Shown here: in pieces, positions 24,355-32,690 of the stretch
Position numbering within the stretch: position 1 is the stretch's first letter
Layout of the letters: each line of letters opens with the position of its first letter
Assembly (NCBI RefSeq): GCF_000517125.1
Contig: NZ_AQRI01000026.1
Coordinates: 1 to 63,287 of the forward strand
Reading direction: 5' to 3'
Source: Arthrobacter sp. MA-N2
GTDB taxonomy: Bacteria; Actinomycetota; Actinomycetes; Actinomycetales; Micrococcaceae
Length of the DNA stretch: 63,287 nucleotides
Notes under the pieces: model-generated
Seen by the model: only the letters and a program-made list of their open reading frames with translations
Databases searched by the model: none
What the model was told of the DNA's origin: nothing
Made by a program: the position numbers and the translations under genes

Positions 24355-24374
24355 CACTAGCCATAGGGCTAGTG
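24355..24374. promoter_or_regulatory. Palindromic operator of the RHH gene
   Basis: CACTAGCC, ATAG, GGCTAGTG: perfect 8-base arms directly upstream of the RHH start codon. Confidence 0.65.
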
Positions 24375-24436
24375 CAAAGTTTTCCGACACGCCGCGCCGC
24401 ACGTCTGATGTGTCATTAAGTACGACAACGTGGAGG

Positions 24437-24706
24437 CTATGTTCCCCGCAGGAAATCCAGGTAAGTGTTTATGGCTGCTTCGCGGGCTTCCACATTCAAC
24501 TTGTAGACGCGCCACCTGTCTGACTGGCCCTTACCCTCTGCCTGGTGGGAGGTCACGCCGCGCTGCGTCTCGATCTCTTTTAGATATCTCCAGACGGTCC
24601 GGTAATCCACATTTAGATCGCGACCAATTTCCCCGGACGTTGCTCCATCGGGATGCTGCGCGAGGTATCGAAGGATTGATGTTCGGAGCGCGTTGACCCC
24701 AAGCAT
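24437..24706 (-). CDS. Winged-helix DNA-binding protein
   Basis: The 89-aa protein (MLGVNALRTSILRYLAQHPDGATSGEIGRDLNVDYRTVWRYLKEIETQRGV...) has a clear winged helix with the wing at GQSDRWRVYKLN. ATG 24706 follows GGAGGGG at good spacing; the frame is open to 24787. It is divergent from the conjugation operon (first gene at 24989), so it is a candidate repressor of transfer genes. The 200-bp gap between is AT-rich near 24785-24825. Confidence 0.65.
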   Translation of the reverse strand: MLGVNALRTSILRYLAQHPDGATSGEIGRDLNVDYRTVWRYLKEIETQRGVTSHQAEGKGQSDRWRVYKLNVEAREAAINTYLDFLRGT

Positions 24707-24988
24707 GTTCAAGGACCCCTCCGTGAGGCCAGGAATCGCGAGTGGGACATATTTCGGCACCTCCCTATTGTGTATCAAACTGTGCATTCCTGATGATATG
24801 CCATATAATGTGATATGACGATATGGCCCGAAACTCAGCTACCAGCGTGGCGTGAGCTTCTGCACAGGGAGGCCGTGTGACAAGCACTTTTGGTCCTGTC
24901 TGTGAAGAATGACGAGCTGGTCCAACGTCAGTTTTGTCGGTCGTTGCTGTTAGTTGTGGGAATGATGTTCTAGGGGGATGGGCAGATA

Positions 24989-25429
24989 GTGAAGACTTCA
25001 TTGCCGTTCGGCACGGAGTGGCCGATGAACGGAGCTCTTCGTGATCGGGCCGCGCAGGTAAGCGAGAATTTCCGCTCGTGGGTTGATGGCTTGAACCTCC
25101 CGGACGATCAGGTGCGGGTGCTCTCTGAGCTTCTGGGCATGATGGACGCGCGGGAGTTCGTCGAAGGCAGGGCCGCGTGCGTGACGTATGAGGCCGAGGT
25201 CGCCCGGCTTACGGGGCTGGGAGACTCCCTGAACGCCGTCGTGGCCGACCTAGTGTCCGCCGGCTTGTTGACATCCCATCCCGCATCAGACGTTTTCCCA
25301 GACCGTCGCCCCGGCGTCGTTTTCCGTGTCCGCCGCCCGGACGTGGTCCTGACGGTGGAGGCTGCCGGGCCATTGTGGACGGCTGACTCCTGGGTGCGGC
25401 GGCGTTCTGCCGTTCGGTCCGCATCGTGA
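24989..25429 (+). CDS. Conjugation-operon hypothetical protein
   Basis: The 146-aa protein starts at GTG 24989 behind a GGGGG-type site, with an alternative ATG at 25025. The middle (LRVLSELLGMM...GLGDSLNAVVADLVSAGLLT) looks helical, perhaps a winged helix, with a basic C-terminus. Its stop overlaps the next gene's GTG (GTGA), so it begins the polycistronic transfer operon that runs to 36857. No family is recognised. Confidence 0.6.
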   Translation: MKTSLPFGTEWPMNGALRDRAAQVSENFRSWVDGLNLPDDQVRVLSELLGMMDAREFVEGRAACVTYEAEVARLTGLGDSLNAVVADLVSAGLLTSHPASDVFPDRRPGVVFRVRRPDVVLTVEAAGPLWTADSWVRRRSAVRSAS

Positions 25430-26505
25430 AGGGCGGCGCTGGGAGCGTAGGCCTGGCTGTAGGGGCTTTTCTTTTGGCCCCCATTTTGATTGTGGTGCTG
25501 TTCTTGGGTGCGGGTGGGGCTAAGGCTGCCTCCTCCTGTGGTGTGGCCGGCGGCAGTGTGGCCGTGGGTAGCATTCCGGCGAAGGCGGGTGCTTTCTCTG
25601 GTAAGCAGCTGGAGAACGCGGCCGCGATCATGAAGGCGGCGAAGGATCTTGGTCTGCCGGCGGCGGCTCAGATTCTTGGTGTGCAGGCCGCTATTGGGGA
25701 GTCCACGCTGAACGTCATCGACCACGGCGACGTGGCGGGCCCGGACTCACGCGGGCTGTTCCAGCAGCGGGACAACGGCGCGTGGGGCTCTTATTCGGAC
25801 CGGATGGACCCCTACATCAGCGCCACGAGCTTCTTCAAGGCGCTGAGCAGGGTTGCTGGTTGGGAGCAGCTGGAGCCCAGTACGGCCATTCACCGCGTTC
25901 AGGGCAATGCTGTGGAGGACCACTACGCGCAGTTCCGTGCTCCTGCAGCTGAGGTAGTGAAGGCCCTGGGCGGGGAAGCCACGGCCGGGATTGATGCCAG
26001 CGGGGCATGCCCCAGCGCCGGCGGAGCTGTCTTGGGTGAACTCTCCGGTAAGTGGGTCCACCCGCTGCCCGGTGCGGTCATGAGTAGTGGCTATGGCCCC
26101 CGCGCTGCACCTGCCGGGACGGTTGGGGGAGTGCTGGCGAATTTCCACTATGGGATCGACTTCGCTACTCCCGGCCGCGCGGGAACCATCGTGGCGGTGA
26201 CGGATATGAAGATCGTCAAGGTCCGCAACCTTGACGGCACGTTCGGCACGGGGGTGACCGGCCAAACCACGGACGGGAAGCTGACCATCGGCATGTACCA
26301 CATGGAGGCCGGGTCAGTGAAGGTCAAGGAAGGCGACGTGGTGGCCGCCGGGACCCCGCTGGGAACCGAGGGGGCCACGGGCAACGTGACCGGGCGGCAC
26401 CTGCACATGGAGTTCTTCCCAGGCGCCCTGCCCAACCCCATGGTCCCGATCAACCAGACCACCGACCCAGCACCGATCCTCAAAGCACAGGGAGTGAGCT
26501 TCTAA
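25426..26505 (+). CDS. Bifunctional cell-wall hydrolase of the T4SS (lytic-like domain plus M23 peptidase)
   Basis: The 359-aa protein has an N-terminal membrane anchor (VGLAVGAFLLAPILIVVLFLGAGG), a lysozyme/SLT-like region (LQNAA...LGVQAAIGESTLNV...RGLFQQRDNGAWGSY), then an M23 LytM domain with FHYGIDFATPG and HLHMEFF, whose His/Asp residues bind zinc. Gram-positive conjugation systems use such two-domain enzymes (VirB1/CwlT role) to open peptidoglycan for the channel. GTG 25426 overlaps the previous stop and the TAATG junction couples it to the lipoprotein gene. Confidence 0.85.
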   Translation: MKGGAGSVGLAVGAFLLAPILIVVLFLGAGGAKAASSCGVAGGSVAVGSIPAKAGAFSGKQLENAAAIMKAAKDLGLPAAAQILGVQAAIGESTLNVIDHGDVAGPDSRGLFQQRDNGAWGSYSDRMDPYISATSFFKALSRVAGWEQLEPSTAIHRVQGNAVEDHYAQFRAPAAEVVKALGGEATAGIDASGACPSAGGAVLGELSGKWVHPLPGAVMSSGYGPRAAPAGTVGGVLANFHYGIDFATPGRAGTIVAVTDMKIVKVRNLDGTFGTGVTGQTTDGKLTIGMYHMEAGSVKVKEGDVVAAGTPLGTEGATGNVTGRHLHMEFFPGALPNPMVPINQTTDPAPILKAQGVSF

Positions 26506-26996
26506 TGAGCACCAAGAATTTCGGCCTTGTCCTCGCGGTCGCGGCCGCGGCCCTCACGGGCTGCGCTGCCCCGGCTTCGAACACCACCCCTCAGCCTGCC
26601 GAGTCGAGCAGCGCCGCAGTGGAGCTGCACGAACACGACGAGGATCACGGCGTGCCGGTCGTGACCTGGGATGCCTCGGCGGAAGCGGAGGTCAAGGCTC
26701 TTGCCATTGATCTGATGGGTAAGTTTGCTCGTCCGGACGTGACGGCACGGGCGTGGTTCGATGCGCTCCAGCCGCGCATGAGCGCCGATTATCAGGAGTC
26801 CGCGCAGTACATCGACCCTGGCCGGATCCCGGTCACCAAGATTCTCTCTGGCCCGGTCCTGGTCAGGGAGAAGGGGAACCCTATGTCGGTCACGGCGGAG
26901 TTCTCCACGAATAACGGCCCGTGGGTTCTCTCTCTCCACCGGTCAGGGCAGGAGGAACCGTGGCTGATTACTCGTGTCGCTCCAAAAGATTCCTAA
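26505..26996 (+). CDS. Conjugation lipoprotein
   Basis: The 163-aa protein begins MSTKNFGLVLAVAAAALTGC, a type II signal with lipobox LTGC, then a low-complexity linker and a domain ending FSTNNGPWVLSLHRSGQEEPWLITRVAPK. It has an NTF2-like feel, as in many small T4SS lipoproteins. It is translationally coupled to the wall hydrolase. A role in channel assembly outside the membrane is inferred. Confidence 0.75.
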   Translation: MSTKNFGLVLAVAAAALTGCAAPASNTTPQPAESSSAAVELHEHDEDHGVPVVTWDASAEAEVKALAIDLMGKFARPDVTARAWFDALQPRMSADYQESAQYIDPGRIPVTKILSGPVLVREKGNPMSVTAEFSTNNGPWVLSLHRSGQEEPWLITRVAPKDS

Positions 26997-27032
26997 ACAG
27001 CATCACCACTCCGAAAAGAAAGAGGTAGGCCC

Positions 27033-28367
27033 ATGGCAATCGAAAAATCGCTGATCCAGCCGGAACCGGTGATCAGCGCCATCATCAACGGGGACAACAC
27101 CGGTGTTCTGAAGATCAACGGGGAAGAACACCCCTACGAAGCCCTGGACGTGAACGACCTGCGCCAGGCGCTCATGAAGCGCGTCATCGGAGAGGCAGCC
27201 ACCCTCGGCCGCCCCGTCCGTGTGACCTCGATGGACGACACCGGGGTTTCCTACCTGGTGGTCTCACCGTCTGGTGAAGTCGAGGAAGAGCAGCCCGCAA
27301 CGGTCCCGGAGGATGCCAGCGCGATCATTGAGCGCATCCCGTCCGTGCCCGCCGCGACAACCACGCTGGCGGCGGCTAGGTCCACTACGACCGTCGTCAG
27401 GGAGCCAGCCTCGTCCGCTGCACCAGCAGCGGCAGAGACGGTTACCCGCCGGTCTATCAGGGAAGCGGGGAGCTTCCTTGCTGCCCCCAGCGCCGTTGAG
27501 CCGGCTACTCAGGGATTCCGGGGTCTGCTGAACAGCCTGGGCCTGTCCCTCGCGCCGTCCGAGGATGAACTGAGCGAACGCGAGGATATCCGGCTGGCAT
27601 CCAAGCACTTCGCCGGCACCCGAACCATTGCAGTGGTCAATCAGAAAGGCGGATCGAACAAGACACCCACCGTGGCTGGCTTGGCTGCCGTTTTCGGCCG
27701 CAACGGCGGCAGCGTCGTGGGGTGGGATAACAACCCCACGACAGGGACTTTGGGGTGGCGTACAGAGAAGGGTGACCATGCCAGGAGCGCACTGGACGTA
27801 ATCGCCGCCGCTGATGCGCTGCTCTCGCCCACAGCCCAGTCGGCGGACATCAACGCATTCGTCCACCACCAGAGCACGGACAAGTACGACGTATTGCGCT
27901 CTGACGCTGATGTGGATGGCACGCACGAAGTAACCGCTGAAGAGGTTGACGTACTGCATCGGGTCGTCTCCAAGTACTACCGGCTGATCCTCATGGATTC
28001 AGGCAACAACCACCGAAGCGCCGAGTGGAACCGTATGATCGACCACGCGGACCAGCTGGTGGTTCCCACCACCAATGAAGAGGACCGGGTAGAGGCTGCT
28101 CTCCTGACATTGCAGGGCCTGGACCTGAAGGCTGAGCGCTCTGCCGAACTCGCTTCCAATGCCGTTGTAATCGTCTCGGAACGGCAAAGAGGCGAGGCCC
28201 GGCTCTCGCAGGAGACGGCAGAGAAGTTCCGGCCCTACGTCCGGGATGTGGTTGTGGTGCCCTTTGATGAGGCGTTGAAGTCCGGTCAGATCCGTTTCGG
28301 CGCCCTCCAGCCTGCAACGCGCAGGGCGTGGTTGCGGGCGGCAGCAGCGGTGGCGCGTGGGCTATGA
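27033..28367 (+). CDS. ParA/MinD-like ATPase of the conjugation operon
   Basis: The 444-aa protein has a variable N-terminal region (about 1-190) and a C-terminal ParA-type domain with a deviant Walker A (VVNQKGGSNKTPTVAGLA), GWDNNPTTGTLGWR in the A' region and LILMDSGNNHRS in the switch region. MinD-like proteins of actinobacterial transfer operons may position the secretion apparatus or the plasmid at the pole. It begins at ATG 27033 behind AAGAGGTAGG. Its stop overlaps the next ATG. It differs from the partition ParA at 8212 in motif and length. Confidence 0.8.
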   Translation: MAIEKSLIQPEPVISAIINGDNTGVLKINGEEHPYEALDVNDLRQALMKRVIGEAATLGRPVRVTSMDDTGVSYLVVSPSGEVEEEQPATVPEDASAIIERIPSVPAATTTLAAARSTTTVVREPASSAAPAAAETVTRRSIREAGSFLAAPSAVEPATQGFRGLLNSLGLSLAPSEDELSEREDIRLASKHFAGTRTIAVVNQKGGSNKTPTVAGLAAVFGRNGGSVVGWDNNPTTGTLGWRTEKGDHARSALDVIAAADALLSPTAQSADINAFVHHQSTDKYDVLRSDADVDGTHEVTAEEVDVLHRVVSKYYRLILMDSGNNHRSAEWNRMIDHADQLVVPTTNEEDRVEAALLTLQGLDLKAERSAELASNAVVIVSERQRGEARLSQETAEKFRPYVRDVVVVPFDEALKSGQIRFGALQPATRRAWLRAAAAVARGL

Positions 28368-28888
28368 ACGTGACCGAAAAGACCGAGAACGTCAGTCCCT
28401 GGGTGACGGCCGCACAAAGCATCGCACCGGAAGTCCGCGCCGCCGCACCTGAAGAGGAACCAACCCCGGCAGCCGAAGAACAGCCTGTCGGTTTCGTGGC
28501 CGCGCACGGCGGTGCCGGGGCCACGGCTTGGGCTTCGATCCTGGACGGTGCCGACCACGGCCAGCAGCTTCCCACGGACGGGACACCCGTGGTGCTTGTC
28601 GCCCGCGCCAGCCTGCACGGCATCGATGCGGCCAAAGCCGCCATTGCTGCCCACGGCCGGGCTGCGTTCAGCGCGGTCCTGATTGTCCCGGCCGTACCGG
28701 GACGGACCCCCAAGCTGATCCAGAACGAACTCAAGGTTCTAGCTGGTGCCGTTCCTCTGGTCCCCGCCCCCTGGGTTCCGGGGTTGCTGATCAAGCGCTC
28801 TGCACTGGCCGATTTCACGGATGTACCGGCAAAAGACCTGGCAAAGGTCCGAGCCGCACTTTCAATCACTAAAGGAGAAATGAAATGA
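28364..28888 (+). CDS. Conjugation-operon hypothetical protein
   Basis: The 174-aa protein has a Glu/Ala/Pro-rich N-terminus (about 1-45) followed by an alpha/beta domain starting VGFVAAHGGAGATAWASILDG, which resembles a degenerate P-loop, then VVLVARASLHGIDAAKAAI and SAVLIVPAVPGRTP. It may be a catalytically weak partner of the preceding ParA-like ATPase. Coupled by ATGA overlaps on both sides. Confidence 0.65.
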   Translation: MNVTEKTENVSPWVTAAQSIAPEVRAAAPEEEPTPAAEEQPVGFVAAHGGAGATAWASILDGADHGQQLPTDGTPVVLVARASLHGIDAAKAAIAAHGRAAFSAVLIVPAVPGRTPKLIQNELKVLAGAVPLVPAPWVPGLLIKRSALADFTDVPAKDLAKVRAALSITKGEMK

Positions 28889-29166
28889 CTGTATTCACCA
28901 AACTCACCGAGGTAGCAACCATGGTTGTAGCCGAAGCCAAGCCGCTCCCCGGCCCGGTCCAGGACGGCCTTGACACCGTTCTGATGTGGACCAAGATCAT
29001 CGGCGGTTCCCTCGCCGTGCTGGGCCTGATGATCCTTTTCATCGGCCTGTTCTTCGCTCACCAGCGCGGCCGCGGTGAAGAGTTCATGGGCAAGGCCGGA
29101 TGGTGGCTCACAGGCGCTATCGGCCTGGGTACCGCCAGCCTCCTCGGCGCACTGTTCGTCGGATAA
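28885..29166 (+). CDS. Small VirB2/pilin-like membrane protein
   Basis: The 93-aa protein has two membrane segments (IIGGSLAVLGLMILFIGLFFA and WWLTGAIGLGTASLLGALFVG) separated by a short charged loop, the plan of VirB2/TrbC pilins and their Gram-positive counterparts. AAAGGAGAAATGAA precedes the ATG. It lies directly upstream of the VirB8- and VirB6-like genes. No cleavable signal is obvious. Confidence 0.65.
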   Translation: MTVFTKLTEVATMVVAEAKPLPGPVQDGLDTVLMWTKIIGGSLAVLGLMILFIGLFFAHQRGRGEEFMGKAGWWLTGAIGLGTASLLGALFVG

Positions 29167-29177
29167 GGAGGCGACCA

Positions 29178-29876
29178 TTGAGCAAGGTGCAGAACCCCCA
29201 AACGTTGAGGGGAAAGGTCGCGCTGTGGGCATCAGTCGCGTTGGTCTTCCTCGTCGCCATTCTGTTGTTCCTGATCCTGGTCAAACCAGCCGGAACGACA
29301 CCGCCCAACCCGATAGCGGTAGAAGCCACCAAAGCAACAGGTGATTGCGACGTGCCCGAAGGGGACACGTCCTCTAAGCCGGCCATGCCCAAAGACCTCC
29401 GCTGGGAAGCCGACAAGGGGTGGACGTGGCCCGTCTCGGACACCTACGGCCCCACCAAAACAAAAGACGGATTCCCTGTCTGCTTCGCCCGCTCACCCTT
29501 GGGTGCGGCACTCACCGCTGTGTCGATGAATGCGGCGGGGAACCTCATCAACGCACGCAAAGCGGGTGAGGTTTACGCGATCGATTCTCCTGGGAAGAAG
29601 GTTCTGCTGGACAAGACCCCGGACAAGGCCGCAGGAACCACTCCGGCAACCTTCGCCGGATTCATCGTGGACAGCTTCACCGGTGACGAAGCGTCAATAA
29701 CGCTCGTCGTGGCTACCGCTGCGACTAGTTCAGGCTATGCCGGTCTTCCGCTCACCTTCCGCTGGGTTGACGGGGACTGGAAGCTGAAAGTTCTTGACGA
29801 CGGCTCGACCTTTGTCGGCCAGCCGCCCGTTCCCGTCAAGGGCGGATTTGTGGAGTGGAGTGGTTCAAATGGCTGA
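29178..29876 (+). CDS. Single-pass membrane protein of the T4SS
   Basis: The 232-aa protein is read from TTG 29178, with AAGGAGG 7 bases upstream; the open frame begins at 29100 inside the previous gene. It has one membrane segment (VALWASVALVFLVAILLFLILV) and an extracytoplasmic domain with a conserved-looking GYAGLPLTFRWVDGDWKLKVLDDG end. The topology and the NTF2-like C-terminus fit a VirB8-type scaffold, but the assignment is not secure. Confidence 0.65.
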   Translation: MSKVQNPQTLRGKVALWASVALVFLVAILLFLILVKPAGTTPPNPIAVEATKATGDCDVPEGDTSSKPAMPKDLRWEADKGWTWPVSDTYGPTKTKDGFPVCFARSPLGAALTAVSMNAAGNLINARKAGEVYAIDSPGKKVLLDKTPDKAAGTTPATFAGFIVDSFTGDEASITLVVATAATSSGYAGLPLTFRWVDGDWKLKVLDDGSTFVGQPPVPVKGGFVEWSGSNG

Positions 29877-31185
29877 TTGCAATCCTTTGACGGATGGTTT
29901 GGCCTGCGTTGCCGGCAAAGTGGTTGGCGGTGTGGGGAACGCGGCCTCAGGTGCGGTGAACTCTGCCGTCGATTCGGGAGCCAACAGCCTGGGTGAAGCC
30001 ATGATGGGCGCCTGGGATTCGATCATGAAGGGTTTCCTGACCTCCTGGCTGGATGCCGGGATGCTCGTCAGCCTGGACGGTGCCTCCATGCAGTGGCTGT
30101 CTGACCAGTTGCAGGTAATCAGCATCTTCCTGACGACGGTGGGAATCATGGTCGCCTGCATCTGGACTATGGTCCACGCCCGTGGGGATCAGGCAGTGAA
30201 GGCCTCGAAGGCCCTGTTCATGGTCTTCATGGTGACCACAGCCGGGACCGCGCTGATGCAGGTCGCCATCCCCGCTGGGGACGCCTTCGCGAAGTACATC
30301 CTCGACGAGGCCGGCGTGACCGTTAACGGTTATGACCAGCTCGGCCCGGCAGCCGGGGCCGTTGGTCAAATCGGTCCCGGCTTGGCGATTGTGGCCGGAA
30401 TTTTCGGGGTGATCGCTACTTTGTTGCAGTGGATCATCATGATCGTCCGCGCCGTGGTCCTGCCTTTGCTGGTCGCTGTGTGGCCGGTCGCCGCTGCGGC
30501 GGCCATGATCCGCGGTGCCGAAGGTGGCTTCTCGACGGTCACTAAGTGGCTGATTGCTTTCCTGATTTACAAGCCTGTCGCGGCAATCATTTACGCGTTC
30601 GCGTGGAAGTTGAAGTCGGGTGATGACGGGATTGGAGGCGTCATCAACGGCATGTTGCTGCTGGTGCTGGCTGTTGCTGCCCTTCCGGCGCTTATGAAGC
30701 TCCTTAGCCCAGCGACGGCCGCGATGGGCTCAGCTGCTGGCGGGACCATGGCCATGGCTGCCGGCGCTGCTGTCGTCGGTGCCGCCGTGGCCGGGGGAGC
30801 GGCCGTGATGACCGGGGGCGGCTCTGCCGCCGCTGGCGCTTCCGCTGGGGGAACTGCGGGCCGGTTCAGTTCACCGTCTCCCGGCAATTCCACAGCGCAG
30901 GGTGCTTCACCGGACGTTTCCACGTCCGGCGGCTCAGGTGGTGCTTCCTCCTCTGGCCCGAGCGGTTCTACCGGTGGTGCTGGTCCGTCTGGGACACCTG
31001 GCGGTAGCGGCATTGCTGGTCCAAGCGGTGGTTCGCCTTCCTCGGGCGGGTTGGCGGCTGGCGGCGGTGCGTCGGCCGGGGCTTCCGGGCCAGGTTCGGG
31101 GCTTCAGGCTGCTTCTCAGTCTCTGGGCGGCGCTGTCGCTCAGGGAGCTAAAGACTCTGATGGAAAGGGAGTGTTGGGCTCATGA
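29869..31185 (+). CDS. VirB6/TrbL-like polytopic membrane protein
   Basis: The 438-aa protein has about six hydrophobic segments (for example ISIFLTTVGIMVACIWTM, LAIVAGIFGVIATLLQWIIMIVRAVVLPLLVAVWPVAAAAAMI and a run near 255-330) and a long Gly/Ser/Pro-rich tail. VirB6/TrbL proteins form the inner-membrane channel of type IV secretion. ATG 29869 overlaps the end of the previous gene, and the longer frame to 29794 is out of register with it. The tail is low-complexity and probably disordered in the cytoplasm. Confidence 0.78.
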   Translation: MADCNPLTDGLACVAGKVVGGVGNAASGAVNSAVDSGANSLGEAMMGAWDSIMKGFLTSWLDAGMLVSLDGASMQWLSDQLQVISIFLTTVGIMVACIWTMVHARGDQAVKASKALFMVFMVTTAGTALMQVAIPAGDAFAKYILDEAGVTVNGYDQLGPAAGAVGQIGPGLAIVAGIFGVIATLLQWIIMIVRAVVLPLLVAVWPVAAAAAMIRGAEGGFSTVTKWLIAFLIYKPVAAIIYAFAWKLKSGDDGIGGVINGMLLLVLAVAALPALMKLLSPATAAMGSAAGGTMAMAAGAAVVGAAVAGGAAVMTGGGSAAAGASAGGTAGRFSSPSPGNSTAQGASPDVSTSGGSGGASSSGPSGSTGGAGPSGTPGGSGIAGPSGGSPSSGGLAAGGGASAGASGPGSGLQAASQSLGGAVAQGAKDSDGKGVLGS

Positions 31186-32690
31186 GCGATAACGCTGCAC
31201 AGGAAAAATTCGGTAACTGGCTTCAGCCTGCTTCACCTGGTCTTTATGGCCTCAGCCTTCCCGCGCTGATCGTCTCGGCTGCGGGCTTGGTGTTTTCGCT
31301 GCTATTCATGATGAAGGGTCTGTATCTGGTGGCGCTGGTAGTGCTGCTGGTCACGGCCTTGGTCGTGCTGTTTGGCATGGTGAAATTCGGCGGCCGGACG
31401 ATCATCGGCAAAATCACCGATTCGCTGTCCCTGGCTACCCGGAAGTCCTCCGGCTCGGCGTTCTACGTCACCGGGGCGCTGTCCACGCTTCCGCCGGAAG
31501 ACGCGGAGCGCCTGCCCGGTGCCCTGCTGGACGTGGACACGATTTCAGGTACTGACGGCTTGGGCCGGAAGTACTCGCTGCTTCACCACAAAGCCGTGAA
31601 CCAGCTGGCAGCCGTATTCGGCTGCTCCCCGGACGGGGCTTCGATGCAGGAACAATCCATGGTCAACGCCCAGGTCTCCAAGTACGGCAGCTGGCTCTCT
31701 TCCCTGAGCGTGGAAGAAGGCCTGACGGGGGCCACGGTTGTGGTCGATTCAGCCTCGGAATCCTCAGCCGGGACATGCGCAGCAATCCGTGACGACGTCG
31801 CCCCTGGTGGCCCGGCCTTCGCCAAGGAAGTCCTGGACCACGCGGTGGGAACCCTGCCCGCACGCTCGGCCGTGCTGAACGTCTACGCAACGATGGTCTG
31901 GGATGCAGCAACGCTGGGTGCAACCGATAAGGACGTGTCCTCTGCCGTAGCTGAGGTAGCCGCCCGCCTTCCTGGCCAAAGCGAAATGCTCCGTGATGCC
32001 GGGGCCGGCACACCCGAACCACTGGTGGAAGAAGAACTCGCCCACGTCGCGCAGCTGGCGTACCAGCCGATGCGCGATCAGGAAATGGCTTTGGATGCTC
32101 TCCAAGGCCGCCAGGCGGTCAAGGACTGGGAGCATGCCGGGCCGGGGTTCTTCGATGACTCACAGGGCCGCGTGGTGTTCCACGATGGCGTTGCGTCGAT
32201 GACGCTGATGATGACTGTTCCTCCGGGCGCGCACATAACCTCGCGCAGTTTTGACCGGATTTTCGGGCCGAACGCGAAGTTCCTCCGCAAGCGCGTTGCA
32301 CTGTTCTACCGTCCTGTGGACCCCGGTAGCGGGGCCAGAATCGTGGACAAGCTGGTGAAAACCGCTGATTGGAAGATCAGCACCCGCAAGGGCCGGCCCA
32401 CGTCCTGGGACCGGGCGGCCAAGGCTGTAGCCGAAAAGACTGAAGAGGAGCTGGCGCAGGGTGCCAGGCTGTCGCTGTTTTCGATGATGGTCACGGTGAC
32501 GTTTGCCCCGGATCAGAAGTCTTATCGGGACGCACTGAATCAGGTGAAGTCCCTTATGAACCAGCTGATCATGCCGTACCGGTTCGTGGAGCACGCCGGT
32601 TCGGCCGCGTTCCACACCACCCTTCCGTTCGGCGTTCTTCCTTGGCGGTACAGCACTACGCCCCTCTGGATCGGAAGTGGCACCAAATGA
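31182..32690 (+). CDS. SCO6880-family conjugation protein
   Basis: The 502-aa protein has two adjacent membrane segments near the N-terminus (LIVSAAGLVFSLLFMMKGLYLVALVVLLVTALVVLFG), then a soluble domain that resembles the N-terminal half of VirB4 (PrgI plus TraC_N-like). The SCO6880 family is found next to VirB4 ATPases in actinobacterial transfer operons. It overlaps both neighbours by 4 bases, so dosage with VirB4 is coupled. Confidence 0.8.
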   Translation: MSDNAAQEKFGNWLQPASPGLYGLSLPALIVSAAGLVFSLLFMMKGLYLVALVVLLVTALVVLFGMVKFGGRTIIGKITDSLSLATRKSSGSAFYVTGALSTLPPEDAERLPGALLDVDTISGTDGLGRKYSLLHHKAVNQLAAVFGCSPDGASMQEQSMVNAQVSKYGSWLSSLSVEEGLTGATVVVDSASESSAGTCAAIRDDVAPGGPAFAKEVLDHAVGTLPARSAVLNVYATMVWDAATLGATDKDVSSAVAEVAARLPGQSEMLRDAGAGTPEPLVEEELAHVAQLAYQPMRDQEMALDALQGRQAVKDWEHAGPGFFDDSQGRVVFHDGVASMTLMMTVPPGAHITSRSFDRIFGPNAKFLRKRVALFYRPVDPGSGARIVDKLVKTADWKISTRKGRPTSWDRAAKAVAEKTEEELAQGARLSLFSMMVTVTFAPDQKSYRDALNQVKSLMNQLIMPYRFVEHAGSAAFHTTLPFGVLPWRYSTTPLWIGSGTK